Shown piece by piece: positions 23,741-34,589 of a DNA stretch of 64,000 nucleotides. The notes under the pieces were generated by a model that ran no database searches, was not told the DNA's origin, and saw only the letters and a program-made list of their open reading frames with translations. Both the position numbers and the translations under genes were made by a program. Every line of letters begins with the position of its first letter. Position 1 is the stretch's first letter. Origin of the DNA: Podocnemis expansa (taxonomy: Eukaryota; Chordata; Testudines; Podocnemididae). The stretch is from assembly GCA_007922195.1 (NCBI GenBank), contig ML681971.1:2493259-2557258 (forward strand). Direction: 5' to 3'.

Positions 23741-24650
23741 ATACAATTATGCCATTGGAGATTGTATCATAGTGCATAAACACAAAGGGGAGGAAAAAGG
23801 GTTGCTCAGGCAAAAGTTTAGCCTGAGACAGAGATGACATGGAGAACTTTTAGCTGGAATGCTTGAAGTTGGCACTGTTACAAACAACTTCAGACTGAGT
23901 TTTATGGTGGAAAGTATAGATACCTGAAACTATAGACACATTACCAGGCCTGACTGTTGTTTGTTTGTTTGTTTGTTTTTTACATATAGCAGAGTAAGAA
24001 TAGTACACTGAGGATTGTTTACATCTGAGGGGTGAAATTTCAAAGAAATCATTTTTGATTTCCACACCCCTTCCTTGTCATTTTTCTTCACTGTTTCTTT
24101 TTGCATAACTGTAAAATGGCTTAATGGCTGTCGCTTGATCTACAAAAACACTTTTCAGCAGAGACCTGGCATTGAAGATTTCAGGCCAAAAGATGAATCT
24201 TTCCAAAAGGGAACAGAGACTTAGACTGGAAACTTCTGCAGCGCTGATCAAATTCAGTATTCTTGCTACTGCAAATAATAAGCCAGTTATGCAGATTGTT
24301 AAGAATATCTATTCAGGGTTATAGATGTTTCTTTTAAGAGGGAGATATTTCCTGCTGTGGGGTTACACGTAATCATCTATTGCTTGATACTAATGGCTAA
24401 CACTGCACCACTTAGATTAACCCATTGCACAGTCTGTGCCACTTCCATTCTCTCACAGCTTTTCCCGTTTAGCAGTAGGTGTCTGGCTGTTGGATGGTAG
24501 TGAAGACCTCCAGCTTCCAATGGGGGAGATGTCTCCCTTTGCTGGTGTGGTTCCTTCTGTGTGGTGATCTCCATTTCAAACCACTCTTCAGGGAAGATTT
24601 TATGACTAATGAGTTGTGGAATCAGTATTGCAAAAATAATCTTGAAAAGG
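23741..24650. other. BBS4 intron, no gene seen
   Basis: Contains a (gttt)n microsatellite at about 23957-23981. No exon or identifiable repeat otherwise. Confidence 0.5.
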
Positions 24651-25796
24651 AAAATGCAGCCTCCTGGGAGTGTACATAGCTGTCCAGTTCCATCTCCCTG
24701 TATGTGATTTACAGACCATGCAGATTTATTCCTTGAAGATTTGTCCTTTTTTCTTTTATCTCTGCTGTTTTCTTTGTCAAAGAACACTGCTTTTCCTCAC
24801 CTCATCTCCCACAATCAAAGGGTCATCAAACATACTGACTGTTGACTCAAGTTCCCTTTCTCTACCTCCATTCTGGATCTTCACCAGTCTGCCTGTCACC
24901 CCTTCTATAGTATGGAAACTGCTCTTGCCTATGTTTCATATAACTTCCTGGCCAGATCACAGGGCCTCTTTTCCATTCTTATCCTTGACTTCTCTGCTGC
25001 TTTCAGCACTATTGCTCATACCTTCTTTCCTTGCTGGCTTGTTCTTCTTTGACTTTGGTGCTGCTTTCCTCTCCTGTTTCTTCCCTTGAATAGCTATACT
25101 AAGTATCTCTTTTTCCTCTTCCCACAGGTATCTCACAGGGCTGTCAATGACCCCATCTCTTTTCCTCCTTTAGATGATCACATCTCACAATTCCAGCTAC
25201 TGTCTTTATGCCAGTAACTTGCAGATCTCTCTACTCTTCACCTATCTCCTTCTAGCCAGTCCTGTATCCCATCTTTTCCTAGTATCTCCTTCTGACTATC
25301 TCATTGACTTAAACATGGCCGTACTGAACTCTTTGTTTTTTCCTCTAAATCTCTCTCTTTTTCACTTTCTTTAACACTATTGACAACACAACCATTCCCC
25401 TGGGTCTGAAGGCCCGCAACCTGGAAGCCATTTTTGATTGCACCTTGCACCCAGACAGAATCCAAATCCTGCCATTTTTGCTGCAGAGCATCTCTAAGAT
25501 TTGACTTTTCCGCTTTGTTTAGACAATCAAAGCTGTCTTCCAAGTACTATTAAATCTCCACATGAGTAACTACAATCTTCTCCTTTCTGGTCTCCCTGAC
25601 ACCCAGCTAGCTTCTCTTCTTCAATCCATTCAAACCGCAGCTGCAAAATCATCTTTCTGGCTCAGTGCTCTGGCAACATCAACCTTCTCTTAAGTGATCT
25701 CTTCTAAGATTTCCACCACCATGTCACGTTTCTTTACCACCTGTGCCCGATGTACTTTAGGAACCTTCCTTCTTTACCTGACCTTGTTTTCTTTCA

Positions 25797-25892
25797 TGCA
25801 GTAAATAAATTTGTTAGTCTTTAAAAGTGCCACTAGACTCCTTGTTTGTTTTGCTGAAACTAGATTAACACGGCTACCCCTTTGGAACTTGT
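25797..25892 (+). mobile_element. PLE terminal module fragment, plus strand
   Basis: 'aataaatttgttagtcttt', 'gtgccactagactccttg', 'taacacggctacccctttgg' in the sense order of the PLE 3' end. Inserted in the L2 copy. Confidence 0.8.
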
Positions 25893-26280
25893 CTTTCTTT
25901 GTATCTCTCTTCAGATCTCCACTTTGCCCGGGAGGCTGACTCAGTTGCCCCATTCATCCATTTCTCCTATAGCCACCTCCCATCTCTTGTACACTACACC
26001 ATTACATGGGATATTCTTTGAGTTAATGCACCAGGTCATTTATTCAAAACCCATTTTGGCTGGGAAACCACAATAAGTTAGCCAGCTAATAATGTGAATA
26101 TGTTGGCTAGCGCTAGGGGTAGTTTATGCAAGTAAATGCAAAATTAATGATGCTACCACTGCAGTGATGCTAAGGGACCACTCTGTCTTGAATGGTCCCT
26201 TACAATATGTGCTAACTGTATATGCTAAATAATCTGTTCCACCTTCCTTTTCTCTGTGGTGCTGGGAGGTCCTTTCCCAG

Positions 26281-26417
26281 ACCTGAAGAAGAGCTCTGTG
26301 TGGCTTGAAAGCTTGTCTCTCCCACCAGCAGAAGCTGGTCTGTTAAAAGCTATTACCTCAGTTACCTCGTCTCTCTAATATCCAAGGACCAATGTAGCTA
26401 CAATTACACAGCATTCA
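26281..26417 (+). repeat. Dispersed repeat with hammerhead-like core
   Basis: 'ctgaagaagagctctgtgtg', 'gcttgaaagcttgtctctcc', 'cagaagctggtctgttaaaa', 'cctcgtctctctaatatcc', 'ccaatgtagctaca'. Same family as 10438-10700. The first 45 bases have the order 'ctgaaga - short stem - gaaa - gc', similar to the PLE-associated hammerhead core. Confidence 0.6.
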
Positions 26418-26540
26418 TATTGAGTCCCCTTCCTTCCACCCGTGGCTAGTTATTTTGCCTTTAAGATGGTAAGCTCTTGGGGATTCTCCAATGCCTGTGA
26501 AAACTCATAGTATAGTATTCGTACCACCACAGTCAAATTT

Positions 26541-27912
26541 TATGGCTACAGTAGAGACCTTTCAGTGGCATAGCACGCCTCCTGTTTGCAAATTACAAAT
26601 AAAATCTGTTTTGTATGGAGTAAAACTGAATTGTAACACTTGTAAATGAGAAACAGATTTTAATTTTGGGCTAATACCTTGTTAGCTATGCAGAGCACAC
26701 TAACTGTAGAAATTTTGCAGATCTTCAATTTTTCTCTTCAGTGCGCTAAAGGAGTTTGAAGATGCTACTACAGTTAAGAGAGAGTGCTAGTATTTCACTT
26801 GGGCCAGTTTTCCACTAGGGGGAGGTGTAGAGTCACAAATGTTTGCTTTTTGTTCAAAACTTTTTATTTTTTAGTTACATTCCGGTTTTCTGTGTATAGT
26901 GAGGCTATTAATACTTGACAGTGAGATCATACCTCTGAATTACGGCTTTCTTCTCAGCATCAGAATTGTATCTGATGAGTTTTATTAACCTCTGCTGACT
27001 GTAAATAACTAAAAACCATACAGGTTTATTGTTTGATTTAAAACTGCTCTGGCAGCAGTTTGCAAAAAAGAAGGAAGGGAACAAAGGGAATGGCTAGAGC
27101 TTGGGGAGCCGAAAGGTTTCAGAAAGGTCTGTCTTTTCATGTGTATGCATTTGTATATGTAATTTTTATATATAAATATACATGTACTCTGTATGTGGTG
27201 TGCAATATCTAAAATATCCTGTTCAGTGTTTCTCTATTGAAGATTTTTTTGACAGCATTAATGAGTTTCTGAAGACATTGTGTCTTTGGTTACAGTGTCC
27301 TCAATGCCCAAAGATAGGTCTCTGTATATTATGGACAGTGGTTTTGTACTGTTTCATTTTTCTTTTTAAAGATTTTATTATATAGGTGTAATCTGAGTAT
27401 AAGGCTCTTTGATGAGAATCAGAATCTCTTGAGTTAAATCCATCTGCTTACCTGCCCAGCAGGTGAGTCCCCAGACATTCACCACATGCACAGCAGTACT
27501 TTGATACTAAAATGTAAAAAAAAATCTCAGTTTTAGGGTTCAAAACCTGTTTTCTATCCACCATTCATACTCTACTGGTAAGAAGGCAATCCACTGCATG
27601 TTTCAGGAGTTCACTGTATCTTTGATTTTGTGTCTATATCTTTTGATTTTATGCTAACTTTCTTTAAAGGTTCTTTGTTACCATTATTATTTTAAAACTG
27701 TACCTCAGTTCATTGCACTGGCAAGTTTGGAAGTTGAAGCAGAAAGGAGAAATGCACAACTGTTTCCAACCCTCCCCCACCCCCAGATTTCAGTAAACAT
27801 GGATATGAAAGCAAGGGGTTTGAATCTGAAATGGTTTCACAGTCCTGCCCAGTAGTTAACTGTCTCCAAACTACATGACAATTGTGAAAAAAATGTTAGC
27901 TCCATTGTCTTG
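26541..27912. other. BBS4 intron, no feature recognised
   Basis: AT-rich. It includes a short (ta)n-like stretch near 27167-27182. No exon fits the BBS4 phase series. Confidence 0.5.
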
Positions 27913-27920
27913 CTCCAGTA

Positions 27921-28393
27921 CAGATGTGGCCAAACTGTGGCTCAGGAGCCACATGCGGCTCTTGAATGAAAAATTGTGGCTCCCAGAAGAATGTCAGCAA
28001 ATCAGTTTAGGAAAGCAGCCCCAGCCTAGGAGTTCAGGAGGGGGTCGGGACGATGGGGTGAAGCACAGCATGGTCGGGGATGGCAGAAGTGCAGCATGAT
28101 TGGGATTTTTAAAAACTTGCCACTAGCATGCAAGTCTTCTACATTGAGCAGCAGCTAAGTTTTTACTGTATAGTAAAATTTTTGTGGTAACCTTTAAGTA
28201 ATTATTAGAATCTGCCATTAGTGGGATCAATATTTGTCCTCTTTCTATGATAAAATTAAAGTATGCGATGAATTTTAAACTTAGTGATTTTGGAGTAGGT
28301 AAACGTATATGACTATTTGCCTCAGTGCGGCTCTTGAAGGTTAAATAAATCAACTTGTGTGGCTCTACACTTCCGTAAATTTGGCCACCCCTG
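27921..28393. mobile_element. hAT-type MITE with perfect 8-bp target duplication
   Basis: Left end 'cagatgtggccaaactgtgg', right end 'aatttggccacccctg'; the termini are inverted repeats with two mismatches at the outer bases. The flanking octamer ctccagta is present at 27913-27920 and again at 28394-28401, a perfect 8-bp target duplication as expected for hAT transposition. No transposase is encoded. Confidence 0.85.
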
Positions 28394-28740
28394 CTCCAGT
28401 AGATTAAGAAATTACTATCATGGCCACAAGGCACTGGAGCATGTGTCGAATTTCAAAATGTTTATGGAATTACTGCCACATTCCAAACTTAAGGTAAAAA
28501 TAATATTCATGTTCTGAAGGAGCATGTATATAGTTCTTTCCATCTGCCATGGAGGGTGTTTATGCGAAAACAGGCACTTGCTTCTTTATAATTGGTCAGT
28601 TTGCCACAAACACTGGATTCTGGCATCCCTTTTATAATTACTGATGTGCAATATTTCAATATCACAGCTGCACTAGCCTTCTTTGTGGGCACTGTGAGCA
28701 GAGAGACCAGGAGCTAAATAGGCCACGGTGATTTAACTGC

Positions 28741-28786
28741 TGACCATCACCAAGCTGGTCCATCCACCCATTTCTGGTGATGGTCA
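28741..28786. repeat. Short perfect inverted repeat
   Basis: tgaccatcacca (28741-28752) and tggtgatggtca (28775-28786) are exact reverse complements around a 22-bp loop, 21 bp upstream of the DIRS element start. No function can be assigned. Confidence 0.6.
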
Positions 28787-28810
28787 GATCAAGGTACAGC
28801 ACATACCTTT

Positions 28811-28990
28811 CTTCTTCAAGCAGTGTCCCCGCTGCTCCACTTTAGGTGTGTGGCTGCGCCCGCAGCTAGCACCGGAGATGTTAATAGCAGAGTCTCAGAG
28901 GGGGGAGCGCGCAGCCACGGTGAAGTCACGGTTGTCCTCCTGCCGTTTGGAATGTGCGCTCCCCCCTCCCACCCGTCAGTTCCTTCTCAA
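28811..28990 (+). repeat. Left inverted terminal repeat of DIRS-A
   Basis: Runs from 'cttcttcaagcagtgtcc' to 'cgtcagttccttctc'. Its reverse complement reappears at 34590-34767 with scattered substitutions. The outermost 25 bp differ between left and right ends ('aagcagtgtccccgct' versus 'gagatgcgtgtccccg' in reverse complement), as expected for split DIRS termini. Confidence 0.85.
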
Positions 28991-29197
28991 CCGCCTTAGC
29001 ACTAGCACTGTTCCAGAGGAGCTCCTTCCCTCAGCTTTTGTAGATAGTTAGTTAGTTAGTTCCTAATAGTTTTTTAGGGTTATTTACTTAGTTAAAGACT
29101 TATCTTTCCTTTGTCTTTCAGCACTTACCTAAAAAAAACAAAAACAAAACAAAACAGAAGAGTTAGAACGGAGCGGGAACACCAACGCTCGCTTGAC

Positions 29198-31403
29198 ATG
29201 CCTAACACCTCAGAATTTAAGCATTGCACGGACTGTCATGACCCTGTACCTATCTCGGACAGGCATGACAAGTGTATAAAGTGCCTGGGGGAGGCACACT
29301 TGACAAGTTCATGCCCTCACTGTGCCTCACTGAAGGCAAGGGTAAGAAAGAACCGCAGCAGGCGGCTAAAGCTAATGTTGATGGAAGGCGCGCTCCACCC
29401 AGCCTCGGAGCCGAGCGCCTCTCCCTGCAAGGCGCCTGGGGGAAATACCGGCTCTCAGCCGTCATCCCCAGCCTCCTCAGCCACGAGTAGAAAAGGGCAC
29501 AGCCGGTCTCATGCCAAGGAGACGCTGGATCCCCCCAAAAGTTCAGGGTGCAGCAAGTCTAAGCTGCAGGAGAGCCCCGCGGCAGAGCGGCTGAAGAAAC
29601 CGCCAGCTAACGTGCCGCCTCCGGAGTGCTCCTCACCGGTGCCGGGGCTAACAGAGAGTACCCCGGCACAAATCATGGTGCCCACCGCTCCATTGCCACA
29701 GTCCGCCACCGGCACCACTGTCTTGGCTGGAACGGGCCCGATCCCACCACCCGCCGCGGCGCACAGGGCGGCAATACTGTTGTCGGCGCCCTCAGCGCTG
29801 GCACCGAGCAACCCGACACAGGGACCGGCTCTCCCTAAGTCAGCGGGGATCCAGATGCTGGTGCCACTCTATCAGCCCTCGGCACCGCAGCACATGCTCC
29901 CCTGCCCTGTTACCTGTTGGGACCGGATGCAGACAGATGAGTCCGGTTCCCGCCGTAAGAGCAGGTCCTCGTCTCCACCCAGGAAGAGGTCTAGGAAGAC
30001 GAAACACACTCTGACAGGATTTTTCTTCAGATTCTTCCTCGCATCTCTCTCCACTATATGGCGTGCAATCCTCTGATGATGACGAACGGTCTCAGTCACC
30101 ATCTGATGCCCGTTCTATTATAAGTTCTGCATCAGGACTGGACGATAGGACCACCGGAGTCCCTTCGCAGCACATGGGACCCAATAAGCCACAATTTCAG
30201 CCATGCCAGTGGCAGAGCAATCCCTGGTGCCAGTATCCAATTTATGGTATGTAGTGGGCGCCTTGGCTTAACTGGCCAGGCTATCCGCCAATGCAAATGG
30301 CCGAGATACCCACTCAGGTTCCAAAGCTGCACCAGACACAGGGTAACGTTCTCCCCACTTTTGGATCATCGGACAACCTAGTGACCCAGGTGACGTCACA
30401 TGGGGCCGACAATATGGAAGAGCCACAATCGAAGGGCGATGAGGCCAGACAATTCCTAGAGCTTTTCAAGAGAGTGGCAACAGCTTTGGGCTTGCCAGAA
30501 CAGCCTGTTAGTTCTTCTAAACACAGGTTGTACAGAATTCTTCAGGCAAGTACCTCATCCAAGGTATCCATGCCCATGGATGAGGGCATTATGGAGCCGG
30601 CAACTACAGTCTGGGAGACCCCAGCCTCGATTCCGCCCACAAACAAGAAAATTGATAAAAAATACTTTATCATGCCTGGCGATAACGAATTCCTATTCTC
30701 CCATCCACAGGCAAATTCATTAGTCATAGATGCCGCAAACCAGCGTATGAAACAGAGTTATGCTAGAGCTTCACCGCCGGATAAGGAGGATAGGAAGATG
30801 GATGTCATGGGCAGGAAGATTTGTACCTCCGCGACACTTCAACTGAGAATAGCGAACTATGCTGCTCTCGTAGCAGATTACAATCATGAGAACTATTCCA
30901 AGCTGGCAGAGCTCTCACAGTTACTCCCTGAGCAGAAAAAGGACTGGTTCAATGCAGTCCTTTGGGAGGGACTACTAATATCAAGAGTAGCCCTCCAGGC
31001 AGCACTGGATGCGGCGCAGACAGCAGCACGTACCATTGGCTCTGCAGTAGTGCTTCGTTGTTCCACATGGCTTCATGCAGCAGCTCTTCTGAGGCAGTTA
31101 CAGGCCCTTCTAGAGGATTTGCCTTTCGATAGAGTTAAACTGTTCGGTGAAAAGACAAATGGCATTATGCACTCACTAAAGGATTCAAGGGCTACTCTCC
31201 GCACGCTGGGAATTCAACCGCCCATATACAGACCTCGTGACAACAGGTACCAACACAATAGAAGCAATAGATTCTCTTACTGGCAACAGCAAAGGAGGTT
31301 TGACTCGTTGCATCCGAGGTCCAGGCAGCAAAGTAGTAGATGTAGGCAAGGTGCCCAACCAGCACATAACTCGCAACCCCAATTGAACAACCAGCATTTT
31401 TGA
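29198..31403 (+). pseudogene. Gag-like ORF of DIRS-A, frameshifted and stopped
   Basis: The likely start is the ATG at 29198 (MPNTSEFKHC). The N-terminus has an ordered Cys/His cluster (CTDC, then DRHDKCIKC, GEAH, CPHC), followed by a basic stretch and a long Ser/Pro/Ala-rich linker. Frame 2 is open to 30076. Coherent coding moves to frame 3 at about 30010-30035, within a T-rich tract, and runs to 31403 except for a TAG at 30252-30254. The C-terminal half contains TPASIPPTNK and DNEFLFSHPQANSLV, closely similar in position and sequence to the same part of DIRS-B (50461-51573). A nucleocapsid role for the Cys cluster and a capsid role for the rest are inferred from position. The two lesions mean this copy cannot make the full protein. 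Confidence 0.75.
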
Positions 31404-31479
31404 AAATCAGGTTGAGGGTTTGCCTAGCCACCGTATACCATCTTCCCTTGACGGAACTCAAGCCCCTGTACGCTTCACC

Positions 31480-32513
31480 GACAAATTAGCACTGTACATC
31501 AGCAGATGGAAGTCCATTACATCAGACAAATGGGTGTTAGAGATTTATTGAGTCTGGCTACTTAATACCATTCATAGCCACACCCATCCCCAAAACCCCT
31601 TCCCCGTCCCTCTTCAGGGACCCCTCTCACATACAACTTTTAAGGGAGGAAGTGACCACCCTACTGACCATCGGGGCAATCCAGGAGGTCCCTGTACAAT
31701 AAAGGGGCATGGGATTCTACTCCAGATATTTCTTAATGCGGAAAAAGACAGGGGGCTGGAGACCCATCTTGGACCTAAGAGCCCTTGATAAGTTTGTTCG
31801 GGTGCATAAATTCAAAATGGTAATGCTGTCTAATATCCTTCCATCCCTAGAGAGAGACGATTGGCTGGCATCCCTCGACCTCAAGGACGCATATTTCCAT
31901 GTTACGATACATCCAGCACACAGGAAATTCCTGCGCTTCACATTCCTGGACAAGCATTATCAGTTCAATGTCCTTCCCTTCGGCCTGTACACAGCGCCGA
32001 GAGTGTTTTCCAAGATAATGGCGGCACCAATCGCATATCTGTGACGAAGGGGAATATGTCTTCCCCTACCCGGACGATTTTTTTTTTTGAGAGCATGTTC
32101 TTTCACCACGGCCCAGGAGACAGTGCAAATGACAGAATCTTTGTTCCTCTCGTTGGGACTGACCATCAACTACAGCAAATCCAGCATGATTCCAATACAG
32201 CAAATTCAGTTCATAGGTGCTCAGATATGTACTCCCGATTGCAGAGCATTCCTCACGGCAGACAGGATCGTGGCCCTGTCCGACATCATAGACCACGTCC
32301 GATCTTCTCTGTCGGTTTCAGCTCTCACGTGCATGCAGCTTCTCGGACATATGGCAGCGGCAATTTACCTGGTCCCCGATTTCAGACTGCACATGAGGCA
32401 AATGCAGTTGTGGTTCTTGAAAGAATCCAGGTCACACAGATATGCGAAGCACTGGTGGCTATCCATCCCGCAGATAATCAAGGACTCTTACCTGGTGGAC
32501 CTACCCACGAAAT
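31480..32513 (+). pseudogene. Reverse transcriptase region of DIRS-A, broken
   Basis: RT motifs are readable in pieces. 31709-32044 (frame 2) has GFYSRYFLMRKKTGGWRPIL, DAYFHVTIHPAHRKF and VLPFGLYTAPRVFSK. The catalytic box lies in another frame at 32067-32078 and reads Y-P-D-D instead of Y-L-D-D. It is followed by an 11-T run (32078-32088) in place of the next conserved residues. The thumb then continues in frame 2 (32087-32510, with TINYSKSSMIP and IQFIGAQIC). A TAA at about 31699 and a TGA at 32042-32044 also interrupt it. The domain order is that of DIRS Pol. The enzyme is clearly dead. Confidence 0.8.
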
Positions 32514-33371
32514 GTGCTTCAGGGTGTCCTGTTCACTCAAGCAGTAGCGGACATCCTTATTTCCACGGATGCCTCTCTCGCGGGATGGGGAGCCCACCTT
32601 GGACACCTGTCAGTACAAGGCAGGTGGGCCCATCAGGAGGCTACCTTGCATATCAATATTCTCGAGCTACGGGCAGTACGGAATGCCTGCCAACATTTCC
32701 TACCTATCATAAGCGGCAAGAATGTAAAAATTCAGACAGACAATGTGGTGACTATGTATTACATCAATCGCCAAGGGGGAGCTCACTCACGCTCCCTGTG
32801 CCTAGAGGTGTTGAAGTTATGGCAGTGGTGCCTGGCATATGATATTCGTATTTCAGCTGTGTACCTACCAGGCATACTAAACACGGTCGCAGACGATCTA
32901 AGCAGAAACTTCCTGGATCCTCACGAATGGGAACTGAACGACACAGTTCTCACGCGTATCTTCCGGCGTTGGGGTCATCCGAGCGTGGACTTGTTTGCGA
33001 CCCAGGCCAACAAGAAGTGTCTGCTGTTCTGTTCAAGGGTGGGTCGCGGCTACGGGTCACTGGGGGATGCGTTCCTAACCAAGTGGGACCATGGTCTCCT
33101 TTACGCTTTTCCCCCGATTCCTTTGATCCACGGAACACTTCAAAAGGTGAAACAGGACGGAGCGAAGGTTATACTGGTCACCCCAGCTTGGCCGAGACAG
33201 ACCTGGTACTCTCTCCTCATATGCATGTCCAAGGACTCACCCTTTCCCCTGCCACTAATTCCCAGCTTACTAACTCAGAACAAAGGCAAGACACAACATA
33301 CTCACCTCAGCAGGATGCACCTCACAGCATGGTTCCTCGATGGCTCAATGAAACGGAGGACAATGTTCTGA
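32514..33371 (+). CDS. RNase H and methyltransferase-like segment of DIRS-A
   Basis: The 285-residue open frame is a fragment of the original RT-RH-MT polyprotein, and its ATG at 32514 is probably not a real start. RNase H acidic positions are all present: D19 in STDASLAGWG, E51 in NILELRAV, D76 in IQTDNVV and D127 in NTVADDLSR. From about residue 150 comes the region found in DIRS1-like elements after RNase H, with VDLFATQANKKC, GDAFLTKWDHGLLYAFPP and VILVTPAWPRQTWYS. In DIRS elements this is described as a DNA N6-adenine methyltransferase-like domain. I assign it by position and YAFPP-type motifs, not by a clear catalytic signature. The frame ends at 33371, overlapping the recombinase coding region in a different frame. 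Confidence 0.75.
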   Translation: MLQGVLFTQAVADILISTDASLAGWGAHLGHLSVQGRWAHQEATLHINILELRAVRNACQHFLPIISGKNVKIQTDNVVTMYYINRQGGAHSRSLCLEVLKLWQWCLAYDIRISAVYLPGILNTVADDLSRNFLDPHEWELNDTVLTRIFRRWGHPSVDLFATQANKKCLLFCSRVGRGYGSLGDAFLTKWDHGLLYAFPPIPLIHGTLQKVKQDGAKVILVTPAWPRQTWYSLLICMSKDSPFPLPLIPSLLTQNKGKTQHTHLSRMHLTAWFLDGSMKRRTMF

Positions 33372-33375
33372 TAGG

Positions 33376-34419
33376 GTGAAACAGGTGTTAATAAATAGTC
33401 GGAAGCCCTCGATTAGGGTTACTTACCTGCAAAAATGGAAAAGATTTCTTACTTGGTGCCAGGTGAGGTCAGTCGTTCCGCAGTCGGCATCCATTCCAGC
33501 TGTACTGGAGTATCTCCTCGACCTGAAAGAGAAAGGGTTGGTGATGGCCACTCTGAGGGTCCATCTAGCGGCAATATCCACATTTCACAAGGCAGTGGAT
33601 GATAATTCCTTATTTTCGCATTCTATCGTTAAGCATTTCATGGTAGGAGTGCAGAATACTTACCCGGACATCAAGCCTCCTGTCATTCCATGGGACCTTT
33701 CTTTGGTTGTGTGGGCACTTACCGGGCCACCATTTGAGCCCATGGCTACCTGCTCCCTACTACATCTATCAATGAAGGTGGCTTTCCTGGTGACGGTTAC
33801 ATCAGCCCGGCGAGTAAGTGAACTAGCAGCTCTTATGGTTTGCCCTCCATTTACGGTGCTTATGAAAGACAAGGTTTCTTTACGGCCCCACCCAAAATTT
33901 ATGCCAAAGGTTTCCTCTGCGTTTCATGTTAACCAGACGATTCATCTCCCGGTCTTCTACCCTAAACCCCATGCCAGCCCAGAGGAAGCGGCGTTACATA
34001 CTTTGGATGTGAAACGGGCAATCTCATTGTATATCGACAGGATGAAATCTTTCCGTAAAACTCCTCACCTATTTATCTCAATAACAGAACGATCAAAGGG
34101 CAATCCCATATCGAATCAAAGATTGTCCAAATGGATCTTGAGCTGTATCCAGCTCGTCTATCAGAAACATGGACATGAACCTCCTGGCGTTATTAGGACC
34201 CACTCAACCAGAGCGGTTTCTAGCACCACAGCATTCCTTCGGAATGTTCCCATATTGGACATATGTAGGGCCGCCACTTGGGCATTGGTGGACACTTTTG
34301 TGAAACATTATGCCATGGATCGCCACGCCTCTATAGACACGGCCGTGGGTCTTGCAGTGCTTAATACCGTAAGAAGGCACAACTCCGAAGGTCCCGCCTC
34401 CAGTGAGGGATGCTGCTAG
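33376..34419 (+). CDS. Tyrosine recombinase of DIRS-A, open reading frame intact
   Basis: The 347-residue frame has the catalytic set of the phage-integrase/tyrosine recombinase family: Arg146 in SARRVSEL, His276-x-x-Arg279 in THSTRA, Trp302 in AATWAL (the His/Trp position) and the Tyr312 nucleophile in KHYAMD. In DIRS elements this enzyme inserts the circular DNA intermediate. The N-terminal part (RVTYLQKWKRFLTWC, VLEYLLDLKEKGLVMATL) matches the core-binding domain. Similarity to DIRS-B continues upstream in frame 2 (PRWLNETEDNVLIG), so a one-base shift near 33372 has probably removed the true N-terminus. It is the best-kept part of an otherwise broken element. Confidence 0.85.
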   Translation: MKQVLINSRKPSIRVTYLQKWKRFLTWCQVRSVVPQSASIPAVLEYLLDLKEKGLVMATLRVHLAAISTFHKAVDDNSLFSHSIVKHFMVGVQNTYPDIKPPVIPWDLSLVVWALTGPPFEPMATCSLLHLSMKVAFLVTVTSARRVSELAALMVCPPFTVLMKDKVSLRPHPKFMPKVSSAFHVNQTIHLPVFYPKPHASPEEAALHTLDVKRAISLYIDRMKSFRKTPHLFISITERSKGNPISNQRLSKWILSCIQLVYQKHGHEPPGVIRTHSTRAVSSTTAFLRNVPILDICRAATWALVDTFVKHYAMDRHASIDTAVGLAVLNTVRRHNSEGPASSEGCC

Positions 34420-34424
34420 GTACT

Positions 34425-34530
34425 CACCTAAAAGGGAGCAGCGGGGACACTGGTCGAAGAAGAAATGGAGGTTACTCACCATGTGCAGTAGCCGTGCTTC
34501 TTCGAGATGCGTGTCCCCGCAGTGCTCCAC
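34425..34530 (+). repeat. Internal complementary region of DIRS-A
   Basis: The first half (34425-34467: 'cacctaaaagggagcagc', 'ggacactggtcgaagaag') is the reverse complement of the left terminus. The second half (34466-34530: 'tggaggttactcacc', 'cttcttcgagatgcgtgtcc') is the reverse complement of the right terminus, including the extra tail beyond the terminal repeat. This is the DIRS hallmark thought to template joining of the two ends into a circle. Its junction was used to place both element boundaries. Confidence 0.85.
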
Positions 34531-34589
34531 TACTCACCCGCCTCCCCTCTCCTTTGGAGTATCATCCACCAGGTACTCTGCGGTAGAGA

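Larger units (their letters stand above)
24655..26540 (+). mobile_element. Degenerate L2 LINE with PLE and other repeats inserted
   Basis: In one frame the region near 24960-25020 reads GLFSILILDFSAAFSTIAH, the L2 reverse transcriptase motif normally LDLSAAFDTVDH. Further on are 'gtatctcacagggctgtc' (the SQG motif), CLYASN where the catalytic YADD should be, and 'gcccgcaacctggaagccat' (VRNLG-like). The 3' tail 'gatggtaagctcttgggg' at about 26470 is L2-like. Both catalytic aspartates of the YADD box are lost and many frames are broken. PLE and other repeats are inserted at 25797-25892 and 26281-26417. Confidence 0.7.

Noticed and set aside
24377..24787. 136-codon minus-strand frame
   Set aside because: No recognised domain, and it runs into the L2 copy in antisense.
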